Assembly: GCA_028826165.1 (NCBI GenBank)
Contig: JAPDFW010000011.1
Location: 747,001-811,000 of the forward strand
Length of the DNA stretch: 64,000 nt
Direction: 5' to 3'
Source of the DNA: Anaeramoeba ignava
Taxonomy: Eukaryota; Metamonada; Anaeramoebidae
Position numbers and translations under genes: made by a program. Under the pieces are notes generated by a model. It saw only the letters and a program-made list of their open reading frames with translations. It searched no databases and was not told the DNA's origin. This document shows positions 10,610-22,274 of the stretch, piece by piece; position 1 is the stretch's first letter, and each line of letters starts with the position of its first letter.

Positions 10610-11616
10610 TTCCTTTTTTTTTTGTTTAATTTTGATTTTGATTTTGAATTAATTTTGATTTTGAATTTGAATTTGAATTTGAATTTGAATTTGATTTTGA
10701 ATTTGATTTTAATTTTAATTTTGATTTTAATTTTAATTTTAATTTTAATTTTGATTTTAATTTTAATTTTGAATTGATTTTGATTTTGATTTTGATTTTG
10801 ATTTTGATTTTGATTTTGATTTTGATTTTAATTTTTTTGTTTAATTTTGATTTTGATTTTGAATTAATTTTGATTTTGAATTTGAATTTGATTTTGAATT
10901 TGATTTTAATTTTAATTTTAATTTTAATTTTGATTTTAATTTTAATTTTAATTTAATTTTGATTTTAATTTTAATTTTGATTTTGATTTTGATTTTGATT
11001 TTAATTTTAATTTTGAATTTGAATTTGATTTTAATTTTAATTTTGATTTTGATTTTAATTTTGATTTTAATTTTAATTTTGATTTTAATTTTAATTTTGA
11101 TTTGAATTTTAATTTTAATTTTAATTTTAATTTTAATTTTAATTTTGATTTTAATTTTGATTTTAATTTTAATTTTGAATTTGATTTTGATTTTGATTTT
11201 AATTTTAATTTTGATTTTGATTTTAATTTTAATTTTGATTTTGATTTTAATTTTAATTTTAATTTTAATTTTAATTTAATTTTGATTTTAATTTTGATTT
11301 TGATTTTGAATTTGAATTTTGATTTTGATTTTGTATTTGAATTTGAATTTGATTTGAATATGATTTTTATTTTGAATATAAAAGTGTTAAATCATCTTCC
11401 TTTTTTTAAATATTAATTTGCTTCAAAATCCTTTTCTATTCCTTTGTTTTAAATTGTTTTTGATTTCCTTTTCTAATTAAATTCTTGCATTTTATTTATA
11501 ATTTTTGAATGTAAATTGTTGTTCCACTTTTAATTTAATTTAATTAAGAAATTAAATTTATTTTGATTATAAATAACCTCAAAAATCAAAAATTTTTTAA
11601 TTAAAAAATAATTTAA

Positions 11617-11751
11617 GTCAGAATAGCTCAGTTGGTAGAGCGCGAAAACAACCTATTTGTCTCTTGACCTGTAGTTTTTCTACTTAGGTACGATTAAATA
11701 GGTTTATCACTTTTAATGACGTGGTCGTGGGTTCGAATCCCACTTCTGGCG
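11617..11751 (+). tRNA. tRNA-Lys(TTT) with insert in the anticodon stem
   Basis: The body matches the other three. The insert 11645-11706 (62 nt) is identical to that in the Gln copy. The anticodon loop is CTTTTAA with anticodon TTT at 11712-11714, closed by CGTCA/TGACG. The variable loop is TGGTC rather than AGGTC. The discriminator is G at 11751, as expected for eukaryotic tRNA-Lys, whereas the other copies have A, so the discriminator tracks the anticodon. A T run follows as terminator. Confidence 0.85.
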
Positions 11752-11765
11752 CATTTTTTTTGTTT

Positions 11766-12110
11766 TGAATTTAATAATTTATTTAATAATTAGTTTAATA
11801 ATTGATTTAATAATTAATTTAATAATTGGTTTAATAATTAATTTAATAATTGATTTGATAATTTATTTAATAATTTATTTAATAATTAATTTGATAATTG
11901 GTTTAATAATTGGTTTAATAATTTATTTAATAATTAATTTGATAATTGTTTTAATAATTAATTTAGTAATTGATTTAATAATGAATTTGATAATGAATTT
12001 AATAATTAATTTAATAATTGATTTAATAATTAATTTGATAATTAATTTGATAATTGATTTAATAATTTATTTGATAATTTATTTAAAAATTGATTTAAAA
12101 ATTTATTTCC
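11766..12110. repeat. TTTAATAATTGATTTAATAATTAA array
   Basis: About 345 bases of 12-nt TTTAATAATTNA units between the last tRNA and the 3' end of the Mtr3 gene. The plus-strand frame coding NLIIDLII is a by-product of the period. No gene is seen. Confidence 0.9.
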
Positions 12111-12201
12111 TTTTTTTGCAAATAGAAAAAGAAAAAAAAATGAAAAAAAAGAAAAAAAATTTTTTAACGAATTCTTTTTGAATAAAAAATTTTTTTTCTT
12201 T

Positions 12202-15200
12202 TTAAATATCTTTTTGTTCTTTTTTCTTTGCATTTTTGAGGATACAATCTTTAATTAAAGAATAAACAACAGCACAACCATCTAAACAAATTTTAGTTGC
12301 TTCAATCATATCTAATTGTGAAATTTCTCCTGTTTGAAGAATATGTGCAATTTCAGATAAAGAAGGCATCAATGAAATCATTACAATTCCTGTTGATTCT
12401 TCTTCTTCTTTATATGTTGAATCAATAAAAAGTTCATTTTGGATTTTAATCTAATTTAAAAAATTTTTTTCCGATTTTGAAAATTTTTTTCCGATTTTAA
12501 TTTTTATTTTTAATTTTAATTTTAATTTTAATTTTGATTTTAATTTTAATTTTAATTTTAATTTTAATTTTAATTTTTAATTTTAATTTTAATTTTAATT
12601 TTAATTTTAATTTTGATTTTAATTTTAATTTTAATTTTAATTTTAATTTTAATTTTTAATTTTAATTTTAATTTTAATTTTAATTTTAATTTTAATTTTA
12701 ATTTTAAATTTTAATTTTGGATTTTAATTTTAATTTTTAATTTTAATTTTAATTTTAATTTTAATTTTAATTTTAATTTTAATTTTAATTTTTAATTTTA
12801 ATTTTAATTTTAATTTTAATTTTAATTTTAATTTTAAATTTAAATTTAATTTTAATTTTAAATTTTAATTTTAAATTTAATTTTAATTTTAATTTTAATT
12901 TTAATTTTAATTTTAATTTTAATTTTAATTTTTGATTTTAATTTTGAATTTTAATTTTTGATTTTAATTTTAATTTTAATTTTTAATTTTAATTTTAATT
13001 TTAATTTTAATTTTGAATTTAATTTTTGATTTTAATTTTTGATTTTAATTTTAATTTTAATTTTAATTTTAATTTTAATTTTAATTTTAATTTTAATTTT
13101 AATTTTAATTTTAATTTTTAATTTTAATTTTAATTTTAATTTTAATTTTAATTTTAATTTTAATTTTAAATTTATTTTAATTTTAATTTTAATTTTTAAT
13201 TTTAATTTTAATTTTAATTTTCAAAAAATAACATACAACTTGACAAGAAGAAACAAGATCAAAAATCTCGAAACCAGCATCAACAAGAGCCAAAACTACA
13301 CAATTTAGAGAAGAAGCCAAAACAGAGCCATCATCTTGTAAGACTAAAACACAAATATCAACCTCTGATTTTGGTAGTAATTCAATTTTTAAAGTTGTTC
13401 GAACAGTTTGTTCAATTTGAAATGCAATGTTTTTTTCATTTAAAGATGCATATTTATGTAGAGTTTCATCTTTATTTGCGAAAGAACAAAATCTAAAATC
13501 AACATTTATTTGGCCTTTAACACCTGATTTCTTCTTTCTTTGTCGAGGACCAAAACTGGATATGTTTTTGTGATTTAATTTTTAATTTTTAATTTTGAAT
13601 TTTAGATGAAATACATTGAACAAATGATTTTTGTGTTTCCAGATTCAATATATGCTGATCCTGAAGCACGACTATTAACTCCCTGTTGCATATCTTTTTC
13701 ATTTTATAATTTTAATTTATAATTTAATTTATAATTTTAATTTATAATTTTATTTATAATTTTAATTTATAATTTAATTTATAATTTTAATTTATAATTT
13801 TTATTTATAATTTAATTTATAATTTTATTTATAATTTTAATTTATAATTTTATTTATAATTTTATTTATATTTTTATTTATAATTTAATTTATATTTTTA
13901 TTTATAATTTAATTTATAATTTTAATTTATAATTTTATTTATAATTTTATTTATAATTTTATTTATAATTTTATTTATAATTTAATTTATAATTTTAATT
14001 TATAATTTTAATTTATAATTTTATTTATAATTTTTATTTTATTTATTTTATTTTTATTTTTATTTATATTTTTATTTATATTTTTATTTATAATTTTTAT
14101 TTATAATTTTATTTTAATTTATTTATAATTTTAATTTATATTTTTTAATTTATAATTTTAATTTATAATTTTATTTATAATTTTAATTTTATTTATAATT
14201 TTATTTTTATTTATAATTTTATTTATAATTTTATTTTATAATTTTATTTATAATTTTATTTATAATTTTATTTATAATTTTATTTATAATTTTTATTTTA
14301 TAATTTTTATTTATAATTTTATTTATAATTTTATTTTAATTTTTATTTATATTTTTTATTTATAATTTTATTTATAATTTTATTTAGTTATAATTTTATT
14401 TATAATTTAATTTATAATTTTAATTTATAAATTTTATTTTTATTTAATTTAATTTTTATATTTTTTTTATAATTTTATTTATAATTTTATTTATAATTTT
14501 ATTTTTATAATTTAATTTATAATTTAATTTTATTTATAATTTATTTATAATTTTAATTTATATTTTTATTTATAATTTTTAATTTATAATTTTATTTATA
14601 ATTTTATTTATAATTTTTATTTTATAATTTATAATTTATATTTTATTTTTAATTTTTAATTTTAATTTATAATTTTATTTATAATTTTATTTTTATAATT
14701 TTATTTATATTTTTATTTATATTTTTATTTATATTTTTATTTATAATTTTATTTATAATTTTTAATTTTATTTATAATTTTATTTTTAATTTTATTTTAT
14801 AATTTTATTTATAATTTTATTTTTTTATTTTTTATTTATTTATTTTATTTTATAATTTTAATTTATAATTTTAATTTATATTTTTAATTTATAATTTAAT
14901 TTATAATTTTATTTATAATTTAATTTATAATTTTATTTATAATTTTATTTTTTATAATTTTATTTATAATTTTATTTATAATTTTTATAATTTAATTTAT
15001 AATTTTATTTATAATTTTATTTATAATTTTAATTTATAATTTAATTTATAATTTTATTTATAATTTAATTTATAATTTTATTTATAATTTTATTTATTAT
15101 TTAATTTATAATTTTATTTATAATTTTATTTATAATTTTATTTATAATTTAATTTATAATTTTATTTATAATTTTATTTATAATTTTATTTATAATTTAT

Positions 15201-15302
15201 TTGTAAGTTTGTAAATAAATTTGTTAATTCACATAAATGACGAATTTGTTGAAAAGAACGACCGTCTAAACGTTTATTTCCATCTAAAACAACTTTTTGC
15301 AT
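12202..15302 (-). CDS. MTR3: Exosome core subunit Mtr3-like (RNase PH family), 238 aa
   Basis: Exons on the minus strand are 15302-15233, 13693-13615, 13555-13237 and 12450-12202, giving exactly 239 codons. The N-terminus has LDGRSFQQIRHL, then GSAYIESGNTKIICS and FGPRQRKKK, the signature of RNase PH-fold exosome subunits. Exon 3 continues with LQDDGSVLASS and LVDAGFEIFDLVSS, and exon 4 with ISLMPSLSEIAHILQTGEIS. The GPRQ motif and the C-terminal MPSL region match Mtr3/EXOSC6 better than Rrp41, though Rrp41 cannot be fully excluded. It would be a structural ring subunit in 3' RNA processing. Intron 1 is about 1.54 kb of nearly pure A/T. Introns 1 to 3 use donors GTGAAT, GTATTT and GTATGT. It is divergent from the CARMIL-like gene, 157 bases away. 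Confidence 0.9.
12480..13222 (-). repeat. Intron 3 of the Mtr3-like gene: TTTTAA array
   Basis: About 740 bases of TTTTAATTTTAATTTT with occasional TTTTGA. The intron runs 12451-13236. In sense orientation the core is G-free and so lacks AG and GT. Confidence 0.9.
13710..15190 (-). repeat. Intron 1 of the Mtr3-like gene: TTTATAATTTTAATTTATAA array
   Basis: About 1.5 kb composed almost only of A and T (one G seen near 14385). It lies between the donor at 15232 and the acceptor at 13694. Confidence 0.95.
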
Positions 15303-15459
15303 TTTGTTAATAATTTTTTTGATTGTTTTTTTATAAAAAAAAAATGAAAAAAAAAATAAAAAGTTTTTTTATTTTTCTTCTTTTATTTAAAAAATTTTTA
15401 TTTATAATAATTAAAATTTATAATTTAATTTGAAAACAAAAGAAAATATAATTAAATAA

Positions 15460-18400
15460 ATGGAATCATTAAATGATTTAAGTAACGGATTTAAATTGAA
15501 AAATTTTATTTTATTATTTAATTTTTAATAAAAAAAAGGGATTAAATATAAATTAAAATTAAATTATTTTTTTTTTTTAAATTTAAATCAAAATCAAAAA
15601 AAACCCCTTTTTTATTATTTTAATTAAAACAAAAGTTTATTTTACTTACTCAATTAATTTACTTTTTTGCTTTATTTTATTTTATTTTATTTTATTTATT
15701 TAGATGAAAAAGTGATTCAAACAATGAATCAATTATCTTTAGAGATCTGTTATCAAAGTGAAGTTTTTTGTCTTCAAAATCAAAAGAAAATTGCAATGTT
15801 TCTTATAATTTCACATTCTCAACTTGTTTTTTTAAAAAAGAAAAAAAAGAAAGTTTCAGTTTTTAAAACAGGTCATTTATATAAACTTGAAAAGATAATT
15901 TCGCTTGATAATTTACATGTAAATTTTAATAAATAAATAAATTCTTAAAATCATTTTAAAATCTAAATTAAAATTTTAATTTAAAAATTGGATTTACAAA
16001 AAAATTTTTTTTTCTTTAAGATTTACGAAAAAAATAAGATTTTAAAAAAAAATTTTTTTTTTTCAATTAATAAAACATTTGTTTTCAAAATAAACACAAA
16101 AACAATTCTAAATTATTCTTTTCTTTTCTTATTTTTATTTTTATTCTTTTTTTTAGTTTACTTTATCTTTTCAAAATCTTGATTTGGATTTTGAAACAAA
16201 TCAAACTGATGAAATTTTAAGAAATATTTATAAACAACTCCAAAAAATTACAAGAGGTTTTCCAAAAGAAGAATATTGCAAAGTTGAAATAAAACCAAGA
16301 AAAAGACTCCAAAGATTAATTGAAGATTTTCTTAATTATGAAGGTAAATCTAAATCTAAATCTAAATCTAAATCTAAATATAAATATAAATATAAATATA
16401 AATATAAATCTAAATCTAAATCTAAATATATAAATATAAATATAAAATCTAAATCTAAATATAAATCTAAAAATATAAAATATAAATAAATAAATATAAA
16501 TCTAAATATAAATATAAATATAAATCTAAATATAAAATATAAAAAATAAATCTAAATATAAATCAAATCTAAATATAAATATAAATCTAAATCTAAATAT
16601 AAATATAAATATAAATATAAATATAAATATAAATATAAATATAAAATATAAATATAAATATAAATATAAATATAAATATAAATAAATATAAATATAAAAT
16701 ATAAATATAAATATAAATATAAATATAAATATAAATATAAATATAAATAAATATAAATAAATATAAAAATAAATATAAATATAAATATAAAATATAAATA
16801 TAAATATAAATATAAATATAAATATAAACTAAATATAAAATATAAATAAATATAAATCTAAATATAAATCTAAATATATAAATATAAATATAAATCTATA
16901 AATCTAAATATAAATATAAAATAAATATAAATATAAATAAAATATATAAATATAAAATAAATAAAAATAAATATAAAATATATAAATATAAATATAAATA
17001 TAAATATATATAAATCTAAATATAAATCTAAATAAATATAAATATAAATCTAAATCTAAATATAAATATAAATCTAAATCAATCTAAATATAAATATAAA
17101 AAAATAAAATCAAATATAAATATAAATCTAAATAAATAAATCTAAATATAAATCTAAATATAAAAAAATAAATCTAAAATATAAAAATCTAAATCTAAAT
17201 ATAAATCTAAATCTAAAAAAATAAATAAATATAAATCTAAATATAAATATAAATCTAAATATAAATCTAAATATAAATATAAATATAAATCTAAATATAA
17301 ATATAAATATAAATATAAATATAAATATAAATATAAATATAAATATAAATATAAATATAAATATTTAAATAAATCTAAATCTAAATAAATATTTAAATAA
17401 ATATAAATTCATTTCTAAAATTAAAATTTATTAGACCAAATCCAACCAGGTCATGGATTCACTGATACCTACAAGGCATATTGCTCATTTGAAAAAACCC
17501 AAATATCATATGAACTAATAAAAAGAATCCAAACAACACTTGCTGACAAACACAAATTCCGACAATTAGATCTAAGAAACATCCCACTTTTAGCCAACAA
17601 AAAAACAGGAGAAATCATCTTCACAAGCAAACCATTCACACAGGCACTTAAATATAACACTTGGTTCAGAAAACTTATTCTTAATAACATCGTTTCAAAA
17701 GAACCTTTAACAGCATTCTTTGATACATTGCAAAACAATAGATCACTAACAGATCTTTCAATAACTTCGAACCAAATCCCTAATTTTTGGGAAGATTTGG
17801 GCAATTTCTTTCGAAATAGTGAAAAATTCTTCTTGATAAAACATCTCGATATTTCAACTAATAAATTCACAAACGACAAACAATTCTCAAAATTTGTACA
17901 AGGAATATCAAGCAAGAAAAACCAACTAAGAAACTTCAAAATGAATGATTGTGATTTGCCTTCTCAAGCGCTTGAATTACTTTTCTCACAATTGACTCAA
18001 TCAACACCCTTTTTAAAAGCAATTCGTGAAATGTCATTTTCCAAAAATTCGTTCCAAATCAACGGAACACATTCTTTTATTCAAGCTCTTGATGCAATCT
18101 CAGCCAATAAGAATAAAATAATTGGATTGGATCTTGGATTTTCTGAGATCCAAATGGAAAAAATGATTCCCGCTTTGACATCATTTGAAGACTCTTTAAT
18201 CAAACTTGATATTTCTGGGAATGATCTTTCAACAGGAAATTCAAGCGATTTGCTTGCCCAATTCATCGCTAATTCTTTTGTCCTGAGAATGCTCAACATC
18301 TCAGAAACAAATATCAAAAATGATAATTTTGATTTGATAATTGAATCACTTGTGAACAACAAGAAAATCGGGCATTTTCATCTGGTCTGTAATAAAAACA

Positions 18401-21400
18401 ATCTTGGGATCCAAGGCGCAGAAACAATATCGACAAAATGCTTCGATGCAACAAATATTGAGAAGTTATCACTCGACGACAATGATTTCAACGATTTCGG
18501 AGTTGGATTGATTGCTGCTTCTTTAATTAATAACACGCATTTAATTGAATTATCATTATCGCGCAACATCAAGACTGGAAGCTACTGCAAGGTGGCTGGA
18601 TCAAAGCTCGCGCTTTTGGTTCAGGTCAACCATTCTCTCCAAAAACTTTATCTTGCGGGAGACGCAAAGCATTCGATTGGAGAATATCTATTTGAAATGA
18701 TAACAACTCTTGTCCAGAATAACTCGTTAATTGAACTTGACTTAAAATATAATAATCTCGGCGAAAAGGGAATAGAGTTCATCGCAAATATTCTTGAATA
18801 TAACAGGAAATTGCGTTCAATCAAGCTCGATGGAAACCCCATTTCTTTGCATGGTTGGGAAGTTCTTCAAGCAGGAATCAATCGCAACCGCGTTATTACT
18901 GAAATCGGATTTTCTGATTGCAACGATATCTCAATCAAAAGCGAACAGAATAACAAAAAATATCAAGAAACTCTTCTTTTTATTCAGAATTCTATCAAAT
19001 CCAAACTCCACCAAAATCATCTTACTCGACTTGCAATTGACAAAATTCACAAAGAAAAATTGAAGCAGCAAAAAACAAAATTTGTTCGTACTTTTTCAGG
19101 AACACAACCTGAATATCTAAGAAGCGGATATCTAACGCCAAATAAACCAAAACCCAAGATCGGGTTTTTTAAAGAGACTCCGTTTCTTTCAAGAACGCCT
19201 CCTGGATTGACAAAGCTTCCTGCTCAAAAAACAACTACTGAGACTGATCTTTCATTGGTTATTTTTGAAGAATCAAAAGAATCAAAAGAATCAAAAGAAT
19301 CAAAAGAAACAACTCCTAAAAAATCACCAAAATCACCAAAAACAAAACAGGAACAAAATTATAATCAAAATGATAATGAAAAACCCAATTTGAAAAAACA
19401 CAATTCATCCCCAAAATCAATATCTTCAAATGTTTACTTCAATATTAAAAAAAATACCCAAAAAAGCAATTCAAAATCAATTCTTGATCTTGTTGGTCAG
19501 AAAAATATTGGATTTGCTCAAGATCCAAGAAATTCAAAATCAAAATTAAATTCAAATTCAAAATTAAATTCAAATTCAAAATCAAATTCAAAATCAAATT
19601 CAAAATCAAATTCAAAATTAAATTCAAGATCAAATTCAAAATCCAAAATCAAACCAAAAAAAATCGATTTTGAAACAAGACACGAATCAAACTATTCAGG
19701 AAATATTGACTTCGAGCTTCTAAATAAAACAACAGAGACAAAAAGCTCCGAAACACTCTATTCAATTCTAACCCAAAACGAAAATAAACCACCTCCGCAT
19801 TTCAATGAAAAAATACACAACCTCATTCTAAAGCAAAACCAAAGCCAAAACTCAAACGAAAAAGCCAAGCAAAAATCAAAAGAAAAATCAAAAGAAAATC
19901 CAAACAAAAAAGTAAATCTGACAATCAAAGTTGTTGATGACAATTCATCAATAGATTTCGCTGATCTGGAGGAAAACAACAGAATTGTTTCTATAATTTC
20001 GTCTGATCAAAAACCGAACACAAGTTCGACATTCCCGAAAAACCTGAAAGAGGCAATCTTAGAAGGATCATCAATCAAAGACATCAAGAAAATTGTGAAA
20101 CAAAAGAAAATCAATATTTCCTCACTAGTTGACAGCGAAACAAACTCAACGATTCTTCACTTTGCATGCGATGCTGGAAACCCTGAATTGCTGTCGTTTC
20201 TGCTACTTGAGAAATGCTCGATGCTTCTCGATATGCAAGACAAAAGAGGAGCAACTCCAATGCATAGGTTAATGCGGAAATCACTCAATCCTGATTGCAT
20301 CACCCTTCTTTGCGATTACGGAGCAAGTCTGGATATCCAAGACCACCGCGGTTGGACTCCTCTTTTGGAATGCATCAGCTTGTACGAGCAGGATTCAGAC
20401 CAAAAAGAACAGGTTTTTCTTCGGACTCAAGCTGTTTCGTTGCTTCTTCAACGAGGTGCGGATCCCGAGGCTGCTGATTTGAAAGGCTGGAATTGTCTGC
20501 ATAGGGCTTCCTCCAACGGCTTCTTCAATGCCGTTCAGAAGCTCTTTGGTTTTAATATTGACCCAAATGCAACTGACACTTCAGGCTCAACCGCGCTCCA
20601 TAAATGCGCACGAAATGGACATGAAAATTGCGTTAGATTTTTAATTGCTAAAAGTGCTAATGTTTTTATTCGCGACCAAACAGACCAAACCCCGCTTGAC
20701 CTCGCCTTGATTTATGGCCATGAGGATTGTGTTAAGGTTTTACAGCCGTTTTATCTCGATATCACAATAGAAGATGGGCAAAGCGACGAAAATACACAAC
20801 AACTTGACACCCAAATTGAAAACCAAACCGAAAATTTAAACGGAATTGAAATCCCGTTGATTTCTCGAGAAAATAGTCTCAATATTAACTTCGATATTGA
20901 CATCGACATCAACCACAAAGAAAAAGAAGACGCAAATCTAAATAAAAACCCCCAAGTTCTCGACCGCATCCCTGATTTCAATGAAACCCTGTTTGCCGAT
21001 GATTTCTCTCCCGCAAGAACTTTCAATGTCTGTGTTCTTGGTTTGCATCTCTCAGGAAAATCAAAGCTTATCGAGAGACTGATTTTCCACAAATTTGATT
21101 CCAGCCCAAACTCAAACACAGATTACCAGATCGAAAAAAAATACAGAAAAATTCTTCTTCTCAACAACATGGAATTTCTTCTGAATATTTACGATGTTTC
21201 CGGAGATGAGATTTATCACCCTTTTCTCAGCAAATGGATCAACTCCTCGGATGGCTTCATCATCACAGTCTCCGTCGACGACAAAGAAGAAACCCTTGAC
21301 AAGATTGAAAATACTTTTCTGTTCCGAATTTTTCAGCTGAAAAGACATCTCAAAAAAGTTCCTATTGTTTTGGCCTGTTTGAAAAGTGATTTGCTTTCAG

Positions 21401-22170
21401 ACGAAAAAAAAGCGCCAACAAACCCTGCCTTGAAACACATGAGCACAATCTCCAAACAGCACGGCTATCCTGTTATTCTTTCTTCTTCCAAATCGGGGGC
21501 AAACACTTCGCAAATATTCACAACGCTTATTGAGGAAATGTACTTGATTCTTGACCGACAACAAGACATTTTGCATGAACAAGAAATCGAGACGGAACTC
21601 AAAAAAAAGGAAATTGAACGCAATGCAAAAATTAAACAACGTCGAATCCAGAAGCGTTCGTTCAGTTCAACATCACCTCAAGGCTTACAAAAAAACACAA
21701 ATATCAAAAACATCGATATTCTTTCTCAAGAAATAATTTTCCAAACTTCCGACCAATCTTCAGATCAAGAAAACTTGATTCCGACTGATATTCCGTTTCA
21801 GAAAATCATTTCAAACCCGATTTACAGTTATTGGTTCGAACAGTTTTTACGTTCTGAATATTCGGAAGAGAATCTCCTGTTTTATTATGCTGTTCAAAAG
21901 TGGAAAAAAATCCCTCAACCTGATATTGGTCTTATTTCTTTAACAGCAAAAAAAATTTATGAAGAATTCATCTCCTCAAATGCCCATTTGGAAATCAATA
22001 TTGATGGCATTACTCGCAAAAATATCACAAAAAAAATTCAGGAAAGATATTTTGAAAAGGATCTTTTTGATGATGCTGTTCAATCTATTCTTGTTTTATT
22101 GAAAAATCGAAGTTATTTTGATTTTCTTAAAAGTGATTTTTTTAAAAATATTTTCCAAAATCAAAATTAA
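15460..22170 (+). CDS. CARMIL-like PH/LRR protein fused to ankyrin repeats, Ras-like GTPase and RGS domain, 1719 aa
   Basis: Exons 15460-15481, 15704-15918, 16157-16343 and 17435-22170 join in phase to 1720 codons. Residues 1-140 resemble the CARMIL PH domain (HLYKLEKIISLDNLH then FTLSFQNLDLDF, ending ITRGFP). Next come HGFTDTYKAYCSF and KYNTWFRKL, typical of the CARMIL pre-LRR segment. Leucine-rich repeats run from about 197 to 640. A low-complexity S/K/N linker spans about 750-890. Ankyrin repeats lie at about 1047-1250 (STALHKCARNGHENCVRFLI). A small-GTPase domain at about 1338-1524 has GLHLSGKS (G1), DVSGDE (G3), LKSD in place of NKxD (G4) and SSSK (G5). An RGS domain ends the protein at about 1590-1714 (FEQFLRSEYSEENLLFYYAV). 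CARMIL proteins bind actin capping protein. The added GTPase and RGS suggest a signalling scaffold; no capping-protein motif was recognised. Confidence 0.87.
16344..17434 (+). repeat. Intron 3 of the CARMIL-like gene: TAAATA / TAAATC array
   Basis: About 1.09 kb of AAATATAAATCT units, with donor GTAAAT at 16344 and acceptor TTATTAG ending at 17434. It has essentially no G between the splice sites. Confidence 0.92.
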
Positions 22171-22231
22171 AATTAAAAACAAAAACAAAAACAACAACAA
22201 AAGCAAAAACAACAATTTTTTTCCATTTTTT

Positions 22232-22274
22232 TTCAAATCATTTTTTTCCTTTTTTTTTTTTTAATTTAAATAAA
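22232..22274 (+). promoter_or_regulatory. Start region with CAAATCATTTTTTTC (RING unit A; also before units C and F)
   Basis: CAAATCATTTTTTTC followed by a T run and GATTTAAATAAAATGG-like sequence precedes units A (TCA at 22238), C (24482) and F (27310). Units B, D and E lack both this motif and the ATG. This pattern separates probable first exons from internal ones. Confidence 0.45.

Larger units (their letters stand above)
9600..11616 (+). repeat. Tandem tRNA unit with conserved spacers and internal TTTGAATTTG arrays
   Basis: Each interval between tRNA genes contains the same roughly 215-base block. It starts near ATATAAAAGTGTTAAATCAT and ends near ATTATAAATAACCTCAAAAATC before the next tRNA. 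Blocks lie at about 9640-9872, 10228-10475 and 11375-11616. Unequal simple repeats make up the rest (10025-10225 and 10620-11370), so start-to-start spacing is 419, 603 and 1141 bases. The array evidently arose by tandem duplication followed by repeat expansion. Confidence 0.85.

Noticed and set aside
15988-16156. Open frame (IYEKNKILKKNFF...) between exons 2 and 3 of the CARMIL-like gene as an extra exon
   Set aside because: Direct splicing of 15918 to 16157 gives a continuous CARMIL PH motif in phase; the extra segment is F/K homopolymer-rich and would interrupt it.
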